Shown here: positions 7,349-14,783 of the stretch, piece by piece
How the letters are laid out: each line of letters opens with the position of its first letter
Position numbering within the stretch: position 1 is the stretch's first letter
NCBI GenBank assembly: GCA_025350445.1
Contig: JANXXV010000522.1
Coordinates: 1 to 15,840, forward strand
Direction: 5' to 3'
DNA length: 15,840 bases
Source of the DNA: Bryobacteraceae bacterium
GTDB taxonomy: Bacteria > Acidobacteriota > Terriglobia > Bryobacterales > Bryobacteraceae
The notes under the pieces: model-generated
What the model saw: the letters and a program-made list of their open reading frames with translations, nothing else
Told to the model about the DNA's origin: nothing
Database searches by the model: none
Program-made: the position numbers and the translations under genes

Positions 7349-8287
7349 TTATTTCTCCCTGCTCTTTTGAAGTTCGCTGAGACGCCGCTTTAGAAACTCC
7401 GCGTATTCCTTCTTCAGCGCCGGATCCGTGGGGGAACCGTAAATCTCGCTCGACTTATACTTCCCTTCATCGAATTTCTTGCGCGTCCACTCGTCGTGAA
7501 TGTGAATCTCATCGGCGCGGTCCAACACGCCTTTCACTTCCTGAGGCGGAATGAAATACAGTCCTTCGCGGTCGCCGAACACCAGATCGCCCGGCATCAC
7601 CGTGACGCCGCCGATCCGCACCGGGATGTTGATGCCGGTCAGCATTACTTCGCCGATGGGCGTGGGGTCTACGTGGCGAAAGTAGGCCGCCATATCCATT
7701 TTGGCAATCCCGTCCAGATCGCGAATGCCGCCATCCACCACAAGTCCGCCGCTGTGAGTGGCTTTCATCACATAGTAGAACAGGTTATCGCCGACCATCG
7801 TCCCGTTCACTTTCTTACCAAACAGATCTACCACCAGCACGTCGCCCGGTTGCAGCATATCGATCGCGGTTTGATTCTTCAGGCGGGGGATGCCGTTAGC
7901 CTTGGCTTTCCCCTCGGCCACCTGGTCCACGTCAGGCCGGGCCGGCATGAACTGTACGGTAAACGCACGGCCCACCATCGTCTTGCCCGGGTGCAGAACG
8001 TGAAAACCGTCGGCATACTGATTGCGGTAACCTTTGCCGGGAAGTACGGCCCAGACTTCTTCGGACGACATTTCTTTCGCCCGCTCAATCATCGAGTCCG
8101 GAACCTTCGGCCTGCCGTCCGGCATCCGCTCGAACGGGTTCTGAGTTGTATAGTCGATCAACTCCTGTTTGGAGAAATTACTGAACAACTGTGCTTGAGA
8201 GGCTCTTGGCGCCAGCAGAGTAATTGCGCCGAGGCCGAGCGTTAGCGCGATCATTCGCGTGGATTCGTTTTTAAGGTTTCGATACAT
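7349..8287 (-). CDS. Exported RraA-family protein (HMG/CHA-aldolase-like)
   Basis: RraA-fold proteins include 4-hydroxy-4-methyl-2-oxoglutarate/CHA aldolases, oxaloacetate decarboxylases and the RNase E inhibitor. The 312-residue product from the ATG at 8287 contains GDNLFYYVMKATHSGGLVVD and GGIRDLDGI, the family's G-D-N and R-D (R189-D190) active-site patches, and later GDLVFGDREGLYFIP. The start at 8287 is chosen because AGGAG precedes it closely and it gives a secretory N-terminus (MYRNLKNESTRMIALTLGLG followed by AITLLAPRASQA, cut after SQA). An upstream ATG at 8323 would add 12 unlikely residues. At 312 it is about 100 residues longer than ordinary RraA; extra length is at both ends (residues 33-75 and the lysine-rich tail). 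It follows the enolase-superfamily gene by 47 bp. Confidence 0.88.
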   Translation of the reverse strand: MYRNLKNESTRMIALTLGLGAITLLAPRASQAQLFSNFSKQELIDYTTQNPFERMPDGRPKVPDSMIERAKEMSSEEVWAVLPGKGYRNQYADGFHVLHPGKTMVGRAFTVQFMPARPDVDQVAEGKAKANGIPRLKNQTAIDMLQPGDVLVVDLFGKKVNGTMVGDNLFYYVMKATHSGGLVVDGGIRDLDGIAKMDMAAYFRHVDPTPIGEVMLTGINIPVRIGGVTVMPGDLVFGDREGLYFIPPQEVKGVLDRADEIHIHDEWTRKKFDEGKYKSSEIYGSPTDPALKKEYAEFLKRRLSELQKSREK

Positions 8288-8334
8288 CCGGTTTCTCCTG
8301 TTGCCATCCGCGGGCTGGGTCAATTGTATTTCAT

Positions 8335-9664
8335 TCAGGGACGAACAACGGAGCCGTCAAGAGCGCGATCCGTCCGGTAGTGTCCACCCTGACGCGCATC
8401 TCCAATCGGATACTTTGCCGCGAGTTGTTCGTTGATGTCGATGCCAAAGCCCGGCTTGTCCGATCCGTACATATAGCCCTTCCGGATTTCCGCCCTACCG
8501 GGCAGCACCTCCCGCACTACATCCGGAAAATGATTTTCCTCCTGGATGCCGAATGCCGGGCTGGAGATATCCACGTGATAAGCCGCGATCTGATTCACCG
8601 GATCGTCTTCTCCGCCTTCCTGAAAGGCCGTCCGCACTCCGTGCATCCCGCATCCCGCATACCGCCGCCATCTTGCGCACGGGCGTGATTCCTCCGATTG
8701 CGGTAACGCGGCATCGCGTGAAGTCGATCAGGCGGTTTTCGATCGGCGGCATAATTTCGAACGGGTGTGAGAAAACTTCCCCCACCGCCTGTGGCGTGGA
8801 GCAGACCTGCCGGATCTGCTTGTACCATTCCACCTGTTCCGGAGCCAGCACATCTTCGATGAAAAACATCTGATACGGCTGCATGCGGCGGCAAAATTCC
8901 ACGGCGTTGATTCCGCTCAAATGCGAATGGACATCGTGCAGCAGCTTAGGCTCGAACCCAACCTTCGACCGCACATAATCGAATATGTCCGGTACGGCGT
9001 GAACGTACATTTCTTCATCGAAGGCCAACCCGGTGTAGCCGCCCTCGGGACGGTTGCCCTGCCCGGCGGGAAAGAAGCCACCGCCGCCATACCCGTTCTC
9101 GCCGAACTGCACCCGGATGTGGCGGTATCCGGCGGCCATCGATTTCAGTACCGCGCCGGCGGCGGACTCTTTGTCCTTTCCGCCAACGTGATCGTAGCAG
9201 GCCACGGCGTCCCGGGTCTTCCCGCCCAGCAGTTCGTGGACAGGCATGCCCGCGCGCTTGCCCTTTATGTCCCACAACGCCATGTCCATTGCGGCCGGCA
9301 CGTTGTTATTGATTGGACCGGTGCGCCGGTAGGTCCGGTAGTTGGCGCTATTCCAAAGATCCTCAATGCGGTTTGCGTCTTTCCCGATCAGCCACGGAAT
9401 CAGGCTCTTCTCAAGAGCGGTAATCACCGTCTGTGTCTGGTATGCGTTGTTGGCGGCGCCAATGCCGAAAAGTCCGGGCTCGCTGGTGATCAACTTCAGA
9501 AAGACCCAGCGATAACGGCCACCGGCGCTGGTTGAAATCACCTTCGCGTCTTTGATAATCAGCGGAGGCAATCCGTGCATACGGCTTTCCGCCTGCTGCG
9601 CGGCAGCCAGCGGCATGATCGGAGCCGCCGCAAGGGCCTTCCCAAAGTTTCGTCTTGTCAGCAT
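8335..9664 (-). pseudogene. Tat-exported enolase-superfamily sugar-acid dehydratase (mannonate-dehydratase-like), frameshifted
   Basis: The gene encodes a mandelate racemase/muconate lactonizing-type protein closest to the mannonate dehydratase (ManD/RspA) group, which turns a sugar acid into its 2-keto-3-deoxy form. Residues 1-25 carry a twin-arginine signal (TRRNFGK, hydrophobic run, AAAQQ). Metal ligands and catalytic residues are visible: LLHDVHSHLS (D244, H246), FFIED (E270), AVGEVFSHP (E296, H300). At 8643-8656 the 7-mer GCATCCC is duplicated. Frame one then ends as nonsense at 8495, while the true C-terminus (GVRTAFQEGGEDDPVNQ to LDGSVVRP) lies in the next frame to 8335. Removing one 7-mer restores CGMHGVRTAFQ and a 440-residue protein. 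AAGGAAG lies 8 bases before the ATG. First gene of the three-gene cluster with RraA and the aldolase. Confidence 0.88.
8643..8660. repeat. 7-bp tandem duplication causing the frameshift
   Basis: GCATCCC occurs twice in tandem and is followed by a further GCAT (8643-8660). The second unit is exactly the insertion that shifts the enolase-superfamily gene. Seven bases cannot be tolerated in frame, and deletion of one copy restores the conserved residues on both sides. Slippage at such a repeat could revert. Confidence 0.9.
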
Positions 9665-9710
9665 GATATGGTCTTCCTTGAGAACGGGCCGTCAGGCAGT
9701 CGCGTCGGAA

Positions 9711-9740
9711 GTTACATCATGTGCGTCCGGGCAAGGTCAA
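9711..9740 (-). promoter_or_regulatory. Candidate sigma-70-type promoter for the enolase-superfamily gene cluster
   Basis: In the 128-bp divergent gap, the minus strand shows TTGACC (9740-9735, five of six with the -35 consensus) and TGTAAC (9716-9711, four of six with the -10) spaced by 18 bases. This would start transcription about 40 bases before the gene's ATG. The opposite-facing SDR gene starts in the same gap, so one regulator could serve both sides. No operator was recognised. Confidence 0.35.
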
Positions 9741-9792
9741 TACCACGAATTGGGCCACACACCGGAATCAGCCGGGATAGAGGGATCAGCTA

Positions 9793-10602
9793 ATGGAACT
9801 GGAGTTAACTGGACACGTGGCGGTAGTTACGGGCGGAGCCGGCGGCATCGGCTTGGCCTGTGCCCGCGGACTAGCCCGTGAAGGATGCCGCGTCGCCTTG
9901 TGGGACGTGTCCGCCGGCGCCGGTGACACCGCCGCGGATCTCGCCGCGGATTTCGGAGTTCCTTCACTCGGTCTGGTTGTCGATGTCAGCGATTTCCCGG
10001 CAGTCGAAACCGCCGTGAAGCAAACAGAAGCCGCGCTGGGGCCGATCTCTCATCTCGTCCATGCGGCGGCGATCGGGTCGGGGAAGTTCGGCTTTCCCTT
10101 CACCAATCTGAAGCCGGGCGACTGGTTGCGGGTACTGGACGTCAATGTGCTTGGTATGGTCCACGTAGCACACGCGATCGCGCCGGGAATGGTCGCCCGG
10201 AAAGAGGGGACGATGGTGTTTGTGGCTTCCGTTGCAGGACAGATTGGTTCCCAGACCGATCCGCCTTACAGCGCGAGTAAAGCGGCAAACATTAATTTTG
10301 CTCAGTGCCTGGCCAAGGATCTGGCGCCGCACAACATTCGCGTCAATATCGTGAATCCGGGCATGGTGCGGACGCCGCTCAACCGGCAGGTCTGGCAGGC
10401 ATGGTGCGAGCAACAACCACCCGAACGGCGTAGTTCCTATGAGGATTGGGGCTCCGGCAAGGTTCGCGCCGTAGCGCCGCTCGGCCGCTGGCAGGAGACT
10501 GAAGATGTGGCGGACATGGTGACGTTCCTATCCTCCGCGCGGGCCGACCAGGTGACCGGGCAAACTATCAATGTGGATGGCGGCCAGGTGATGCATTGGT
10601 AA
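9793..10602 (+). CDS. SDR-family NAD-dependent dehydrogenase/reductase
   Basis: A classical short-chain dehydrogenase of 269 residues, cytoplasmic (no signal). The nucleotide-binding TGGAGGIG is at residues 13-20. Asp38 after the second strand (ALWDVS) favours NAD over NADP. HAAA replaces the usual NNAG at 90-93, and N118, S146, Y159 and K163 (YSASK) form the catalytic tetrad. The NPGMVRTPL loop and the C-terminal TGQTINVDGG complete the pattern. AGAGG lies 9 bases before the ATG. It is divergent from the enolase-superfamily gene across 128 bp, so it may act on the sugars or sugar acids of that cluster, for instance oxidising an aldose or alcohol. This is inference from position; SDR sequence alone does not give the substrate. 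Confidence 0.92.
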   Translation: MELELTGHVAVVTGGAGGIGLACARGLAREGCRVALWDVSAGAGDTAADLAADFGVPSLGLVVDVSDFPAVETAVKQTEAALGPISHLVHAAAIGSGKFGFPFTNLKPGDWLRVLDVNVLGMVHVAHAIAPGMVARKEGTMVFVASVAGQIGSQTDPPYSASKAANINFAQCLAKDLAPHNIRVNIVNPGMVRTPLNRQVWQAWCEQQPPERRSSYEDWGSGKVRAVAPLGRWQETEDVADMVTFLSSARADQVTGQTINVDGGQVMHW

Positions 10603-10676
10603 CCCCCCGTGCCTCTAGTTCTCGTTTCGGAATGGGAAGTTCGACGATTCCGCCGCCGCCAGGATACTCTGGCAGT

Positions 10677-11510
10677 ATGAGAGCCTCTAAGCTCGCTCTG
10701 CCATTGGTTGCCTGCCTGCTGCTTGCCGCGCCCCAGCCGGCCAAGCCGTGGGATTTGAAGCAACAAACAGTTGACGCGTGGGAGGCGTATGTAGGCGGCG
10801 CGGTTGTCCGCATGAAAGCCCGCCTACTGCCGGATGGCACTTTCCTGTGGTCCGATGAAACGCCGGAGATCCGGCAGAGAGTTAAGAATGGGGAAGTTGT
10901 GGTGTCCCCAATCCGGGGCAATGGCAGAACCGCCGTTCCGCGCGGCCTGATCCATCACTGGATTGGCGCCGTATTCATCCCGAACGCGTCGCTCGACGAT
11001 GTTCTGGCGCTGGTCCACGACTACGATCACTATAAGGATTTTTACCAGCCAACGATAGCGGATTCGAAATGTCTCTCCTGCGCCGAATCGCCACACGCAT
11101 ACTTCTTGCGCTTCTTCAAGAAAGTGCTGTTCGTAACATCGGTCACCGATGTTGAGTACGAGTCTCCGATTTTCCGTCTCGGCGACGACCGGTCCTACAG
11201 CCTGGCAGCAAGCACGTCTGTCCGGGAGGTTCAGGATTACGGCAAACCGAACGAGTCGCGCGGTACCCCTGGCCACGGGAAAGGCTACGTTTGGCGCATG
11301 CAAAGTATTTCCCGCTATCAGCAGCGGGATGGAGGTGTATACATGGAGTTGGAGGCGTTTGCCTTGAGCCGGGATATTCCCCTCTCTTACCGTTGGCTGG
11401 TGAGTCCGATCATAAGCCAGCTATCGAGGAATGAACTTACGGCGTCTCTTACCCAGAGCCGGGATGCGGCCCGCCTGAGGCAGCACCCCTTGCACAGCGA
11501 AGCAAAATAA
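10677..11510 (+). CDS. Exported START/SRPBCC-like protein of unknown function
   Basis: The 277-residue product starts at the ATG 10677. This choice gives a signal peptide (MRASKLALPLVACLLLAAPQ, likely cut near PAKP) with AGGA 12 bases upstream; a frame open from 10596 would overlap the SDR end and hide the signal. The mature part has GLIHHWIGAVFIPNASLDDV, then LALVHDYDHYKDFYQP, which resembles the start of a helix-grip (START/SRPBCC) fold that often binds hydrophobic ligands. Two cysteines (KCLSC) may pair in the periplasm. Later segments YVWRMQSISRYQQRDGGVYM and ELEAFALSRDIP fit the long C-terminal strands and helix of that fold. It follows the SDR by 74 bp on the same strand. The ligand is unknown, and the fold is judged from pattern only. 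Confidence 0.75.
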   Translation: MRASKLALPLVACLLLAAPQPAKPWDLKQQTVDAWEAYVGGAVVRMKARLLPDGTFLWSDETPEIRQRVKNGEVVVSPIRGNGRTAVPRGLIHHWIGAVFIPNASLDDVLALVHDYDHYKDFYQPTIADSKCLSCAESPHAYFLRFFKKVLFVTSVTDVEYESPIFRLGDDRSYSLAASTSVREVQDYGKPNESRGTPGHGKGYVWRMQSISRYQQRDGGVYMELEAFALSRDIPLSYRWLVSPIISQLSRNELTASLTQSRDAARLRQHPLHSEAK

Positions 11511-11540
11511 AATAGCCGTGCTCGTTATTCGCGGCTTATT
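11511..11540. terminator. Possible bidirectional terminator between convergent genes
   Basis: AATAGCCG (11511-11518) can pair with CGGCTTATT (11532-11540) with one bulged T, leaving a 13-base loop. A-rich bases precede it and T-rich bases follow, on both strands. It lies exactly between the stop codons of the convergent START-like and baeRF genes (25-bp gap). The stem is short, so this is a weak call. Confidence 0.35.
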
Positions 11541-12705
11541 CACTCGCAGGCCGCGAATACCGCAGGATGGCCGCGATCGGTCCGGCCCCTGCCAGTTGCA
11601 GCGGATCCAGAATGTATACCTCGCCTCCGGCATGAATCGTTTCCACGGCAGCGGCGTTTAGCAGGTCCTGTTCGCCTTCCACGCTGTTCAGTGCCGCCGG
11701 ATAAAGCGGCCCCGGAAGGCCCAGGTATTCGGCCCCCTTCGCCAACAGCAGCCGGTGAACCCGTCCCTCATGTGCCGCCTCCAGCACTTTTCGAACGTCG
11801 CTCACCACGCGGTCGCGGCGAGTGGCTTCGCGGAACTCTCTTAGGGCGTGCTCCGCCTCGCGCTGCGTGTTTTCCGTGAGGGCCTCCTGCGCCCTGGCGC
11901 CAATTTCCGCCCAGGTTAGATAGTCCGGGCTGGTGTGGCGCGCATAGAACACGTGCGGATGCCCAGCCGCCCTACGGTACGCCGCCAGTTCGTACTCCAC
12001 GCCAATCATCACCAGCGGCGCGCTTCCCAGCACGGTTCCTAACTCGCGGTCCACGGTGCGGAAGTAATTATGCAGATAGTCGTTGTCTTTCTCCCGGTCC
12101 GACAGCGTCCCAAAGTGCACGCCTCGCATCTGACCCGTAGAGGCACCCGACGCAGAGCGGTTCTCCAGATCGTGATCCGGCTGGTCGAAGCCTCCAAAGT
12201 CGGCCAAACTCTGAGGAATCGTGGGAGGAAGCGGAATTTCCTCGCACTGGCCATCGCTCCAGCGGCCCAATCGCAGGTGCTTCCTGCTGATCGCCATTAC
12301 ATAGAATTCCCGGTCGTGGATCAGGCTGGGAAGCAAGGGCGTGATGTGCGCATGAGTGGCCACCACTAAACGTTCGCCGACGCGCGAAGGCACGCGAAAG
12401 TGCTGAAAGAACCCGGGAGCCCCGAACATCACCGAGTCGCCTGCGCCAGCCATTGTCGCGGGATCGCTTGCAACTTCCTCGAAACGGGAAAGCAATTCGT
12501 CCGTCCGGCCCCGATAAAGGCGCCGCTCCAATTCGGCGGCGGCGCTCCTCAGAATCGCCTTCAATCGCGGACTCCGGGGCAAATCGGATGTTCCCGGGTG
12601 GCATGCCGGCAGGTACACCGTAAGGAAGGGACCGGGCGAGGCACAAACCTGCTTCAGCGAACTCTTGACCAGTAATTCCAAAGTCTTATTTGAGACGGAT
12701 GTCAT
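11536..12705 (-). CDS. Bacterial eRF1-like (baeRF-family) protein
   Basis: The 389-residue protein matches the bacterial archaeo-eukaryotic release-factor-like families. Near the N-terminus it has GPFLTVYLPACHPGT followed by a run of basic helices (RSPRLKAILRSAAAELERRL). At the C-terminus, about 310-386, is the eL30e/eRF1-domain-3-like VHRLLLAKGAEYLG ... DLLNAAAVETIHAGGEVYIL ... GPIAAILRY. No GGQ peptide-release motif is present, as expected for baeRF, so it is not a working release factor. The family is predicted to act on ribosomes under stress. GAGGAG lies 8 bases before the ATG. It starts 24 bp after the hsp20 stop on the same strand, so it is very likely expressed with the heat-shock chaperone. 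Confidence 0.85.
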   Translation of the reverse strand: MTSVSNKTLELLVKSSLKQVCASPGPFLTVYLPACHPGTSDLPRSPRLKAILRSAAAELERRLYRGRTDELLSRFEEVASDPATMAGAGDSVMFGAPGFFQHFRVPSRVGERLVVATHAHITPLLPSLIHDREFYVMAISRKHLRLGRWSDGQCEEIPLPPTIPQSLADFGGFDQPDHDLENRSASGASTGQMRGVHFGTLSDREKDNDYLHNYFRTVDRELGTVLGSAPLVMIGVEYELAAYRRAAGHPHVFYARHTSPDYLTWAEIGARAQEALTENTQREAEHALREFREATRRDRVVSDVRKVLEAAHEGRVHRLLLAKGAEYLGLPGPLYPAALNSVEGEQDLLNAAAVETIHAGGEVYILDPLQLAGAGPIAAILRYSRPASE

Positions 12706-12729
12706 GGCTGTTACTCCTCGTGGCGGATC

Positions 12730-13236
12730 TTACGCAGCGGCTACGGAAATCTTCTTCGATGTATCCGCAGCGGCCTTATGGGCTACGATCTTCAGCACGC
12801 CCTTGTCCAGCTTGGCCGTTACTTGGGCGATATCAATGGGTTCCGGAAGCCGGATGCGCCGGAAGAGAGACTGATCGCTGAACTCGGAGAAACGCACCTC
12901 GCCAGCCGTTCTCTCCCTCTTGTGCCTTGCCTCAGCCTTTACCAACAAGGAATCCGGCAGGGCAGTCACCTCAATCTCGCTGGCATCAAAGCCAGGCAAA
13001 GCAACGCGCGCCTCGAATTCGCCGGTGGTATCGAGAAGTTCGGAGCGAGGCACGCAAAGCAATTGCTTCTCGGCCTCAAACCAGTGCTCCAACTGCTGCC
13101 CGGCTGGGCGTCCATATTTTTCGAACAGTTCAAAAGCTCTTTGTCCAACTCGCTCTGTGAAGCTTTGAAGTTCGTTTATCCACGAAACCGGCAGGGCCTT
13201 TTCTTCAGCCGCTTTTTGAACGGGAATGTTTGACAT
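12730..13236 (-). CDS. Hsp20 small heat-shock protein with N-terminal DUF2934-like segment
   Basis: Small heat-shock proteins hold unfolding proteins in an ATP-independent way. The 168-residue product has an alpha-crystallin domain at about 65-155 (DTTGEFEARVALPGFDASEI to KLDKGVLKIVAHK, with the G-V-L signature at 146-148) and an I-x-V tail (ISV, 163-165), used for oligomer contacts. Residues 33-60 (RAFELFEKYGRPAGQQLEHW and FEAEKQLL) look like a DUF2934 helix pair rather than an ordinary Hsp20 N-terminus. The start at 13236 follows GGAGGT directly; an open frame from 13398 adds 54 residues without similarity. A TTGACA at 13331-13326 may be the -35 of its promoter. The leader hairpin that can mask the ribosome binding site is listed separately. 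It heads a pair with the baeRF gene. Confidence 0.92.
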   Translation of the reverse strand: MSNIPVQKAAEEKALPVSWINELQSFTERVGQRAFELFEKYGRPAGQQLEHWFEAEKQLLCVPRSELLDTTGEFEARVALPGFDASEIEVTALPDSLLVKAEARHKRERTAGEVRFSEFSDQSLFRRIRLPEPIDIAQVTAKLDKGVLKIVAHKAAADTSKKISVAAA

Positions 13237-13272
13237 ATTACCTCCATGTCTGGAGTTCCCGGATATCCGGGA
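13237..13272 (-). promoter_or_regulatory. hsp20 leader: candidate RNA thermometer
   Basis: On the minus strand the 36 bases before the hsp20 ATG hold two hairpins. A perfect 16-bp palindrome, TCCCGGATATCCGGGA (13272-13257), is followed by CTCCAGACATGGAG (13255-13242), in which CTCCA pairs perfectly with TGGAG over a four-base loop and covers the GGAGG ribosome binding site. A weak hairpin over the Shine-Dalgarno behind a strong upstream one is the layout of ROSE-type thermometers of hsp20 genes. No U-rich FourU element is present, and the second stem is only 5 bp, so this is a candidate. The palindrome alone could instead be an operator. Confidence 0.45.
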
Positions 13273-13282
13273 GAACCCACAC

Positions 13283-13304
13283 CTTCGACTGGGCACTTCG
13301 ACTG
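13283..13304. repeat. Direct repeat upstream of hsp20
   Basis: CTTCGACTG occurs twice, at 13283-13291 and 13296-13304 (13-base period). It lies between the possible -35 (13326-13331) and the leader palindrome, where a transcription start would be expected. The second copy also pairs with the adjacent AATCGAAAG on the other side. It could be a regulator binding site; function unknown. Confidence 0.35.
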
Positions 13305-13369
13305 CCAATCGAAAGGCTTCACAGATGTCAAGGACTTGCAGGAAATACATCAAGCATCTGGGTGTTGTG

Positions 13370-13479
13370 GCGCGAACCTGATGGTGGCTTTCGCGCATGG
13401 CGATGCGCCATTGGGTGTTTTACGCAGGAGTCACTTGATGCAACAGTTCAGGTACCCCCTGAATTTCAGCGAAATCAGG
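13370..13479. repeat. Cluster of inverted repeats in the hsp20 / WG-repeat gap
   Basis: Four inverted repeats occur in 110 bases. GCGCGAA/TTCGCGC (13370-13396) directly abuts ATGGCG/CGCCAT (13397-13411, three-base loop). TTCAGG/CCTGAA (13447-13463) shares its right arm with CCTGA-TTTC/GAAA-TCAGG (13458-13479, one bulged A, three-base loop). The last two cannot form together. The gap 13237-13624 has no convincing gene, so this could be a structured leader, a small RNA or a REP-like element. A 42-codon plus-strand frame at 13508-13633 has no supporting features. Confidence 0.4.
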
Positions 13480-13624
13480 CGTCCATTCGATCCCACAGGG
13501 TGCAAAGATGCGACGCGCCCCAGAAGCGGTGACGAAGAATCAACAATGTGGCAACCGCTTTGAACTCGCGGTCAGTGCAAAACCAAAAGCGGCGAAGGAT
13601 CTGAGGGGAGTACCTGAAGTGTTA

Positions 13625-14779
13625 CTACTTTAGTTCGATTCGTGTGGCTGGCGTGGATTTCCAAACGGCCTTTCCTTCCGGATCGATGTAGGCGGAGCCA
13701 TCCGTGGTTTGTACCAGGGCGAGACCGTGCCGGAAGTCGGTCGCGGAGAAATAGATATTAGGGATCTTCAGGGCTCCCGTGGGGTCGAGATATCCATAGA
13801 GCCCGTCCAGTTTAATGCGTGCCCGGCCGGCGGCGAAGCTGTGAGCTTCTTCATATTTTCGCAGCGGGAATGCGAGCTCGCCCTTCGCGTCAATCCACCC
13901 GAGAACGTCATTCTCCCGCGCCAGGGCCAGGCCTTCGGTGGAAGGCTCGATTGGTTTGAGTTTCCGTTTGTCTTCAGTGAGCGTGTTTCCCTGCACGTCG
14001 ATCATGATCCACTTGGCGCCTTCCTGCACGCGCGCGAAGCCGTTTTGAAAATTCTGAGCATCGTTGTACTTCGCCGGGATAGCCCAGGCGCCGGTTGCAT
14101 CCTTGTATCCCCAGGTAAAACCTTCTTTGACAAGCAGCCGCCCATTGAAGAAGAGGTTCGGATTGTTCAGATGCTCGCCCATCGACTGGCGGATGATGAT
14201 CTTTCCCGAAGTGTCAAAGTAACACCAGTCATGATCGAGGCCAGCGACCGGGAGATTGGCCGGATCGTCGGGAAATTCGCCGGCTGGCATAAATTGCGGC
14301 GGAATTACCAGCTTGCCGGCAAGGTCGACAAACCCGTAAGTCGTGGGCAGGCGACGGCCGGAAGCATCAGTGCGGCCGGAGGCCTGAACGCGCAGAAGTC
14401 CGCGGTGAAAATCTCCCAGCACCCTGTAGGGAATCTCGGCGATGAGCTTTCCCGATGGGTCGATGAGTGAATACCTGGAATCCTGGCGGACAATAGCCCG
14501 GGAATTATGGAAATCCTCGGCCCCATCGTACTTCGGCTCGATGACGACTTTGCCGGAGAGGTCGGTATAACCGGAAAGCGTGCCGGTTGTGACGCGGGCT
14601 CTGCCTTCAGAGGGTTCGGCGACAGCATCGTATTGCGGCGAAACCACAACAGCGCCCGCCCGGTTAATGAAGCCGAACTTTCTGCCATCGCGAATCGGAA
14701 AGAGGTAATCGTTGGTGCGGGATTGAGCCGACGCGTAGACAAAGGCGAAGAGGCAGACCGAGGCGTATCGGCGCTTCAT
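13625..14779 (-). CDS. Exported WG-repeat protein
   Basis: The 384-residue product starts with a Sec signal (MKRRYASVCLFAFVYASAQS, cut after ASA). The rest is built from about eight repeats of roughly 40 residues with a shared core: G-F/Y-I/V-D, then G-K/A-x-V-I/x-P-x-x-Y-x-x-A-x-x-F, then G-x-A-x-V (for example YGFVDLAGKLVIPPQF, WGYKDATGAWAIPAKYNDAQ, YGYLDPTGALKIPNIYF). This is the WG/KWG beta-repeat found in many secreted or surface proteins of unknown role. It starts four bases after the DJ-1/PfpI stop and is probably translated from the same message. It may bind a surface glycan or protein; sequence gives no specific ligand. Confidence 0.85.
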   Translation of the reverse strand: MKRRYASVCLFAFVYASAQSRTNDYLFPIRDGRKFGFINRAGAVVVSPQYDAVAEPSEGRARVTTGTLSGYTDLSGKVVIEPKYDGAEDFHNSRAIVRQDSRYSLIDPSGKLIAEIPYRVLGDFHRGLLRVQASGRTDASGRRLPTTYGFVDLAGKLVIPPQFMPAGEFPDDPANLPVAGLDHDWCYFDTSGKIIIRQSMGEHLNNPNLFFNGRLLVKEGFTWGYKDATGAWAIPAKYNDAQNFQNGFARVQEGAKWIMIDVQGNTLTEDKRKLKPIEPSTEGLALARENDVLGWIDAKGELAFPLRKYEEAHSFAAGRARIKLDGLYGYLDPTGALKIPNIYFSATDFRHGLALVQTTDGSAYIDPEGKAVWKSTPATRIELK

Positions 14780-14783
14780 GCGA

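Noticed and set aside
13237..13398. Extended hsp20 start at 13398
   Set aside because: The 54 added residues have no similarity, and a strong ribosome binding site lies directly before the ATG at 13236.
13508..13633. 42-codon plus-strand frame at the end of the WG-repeat gap
   Set aside because: No ribosome binding site, and it runs into the stop region of the opposite gene.
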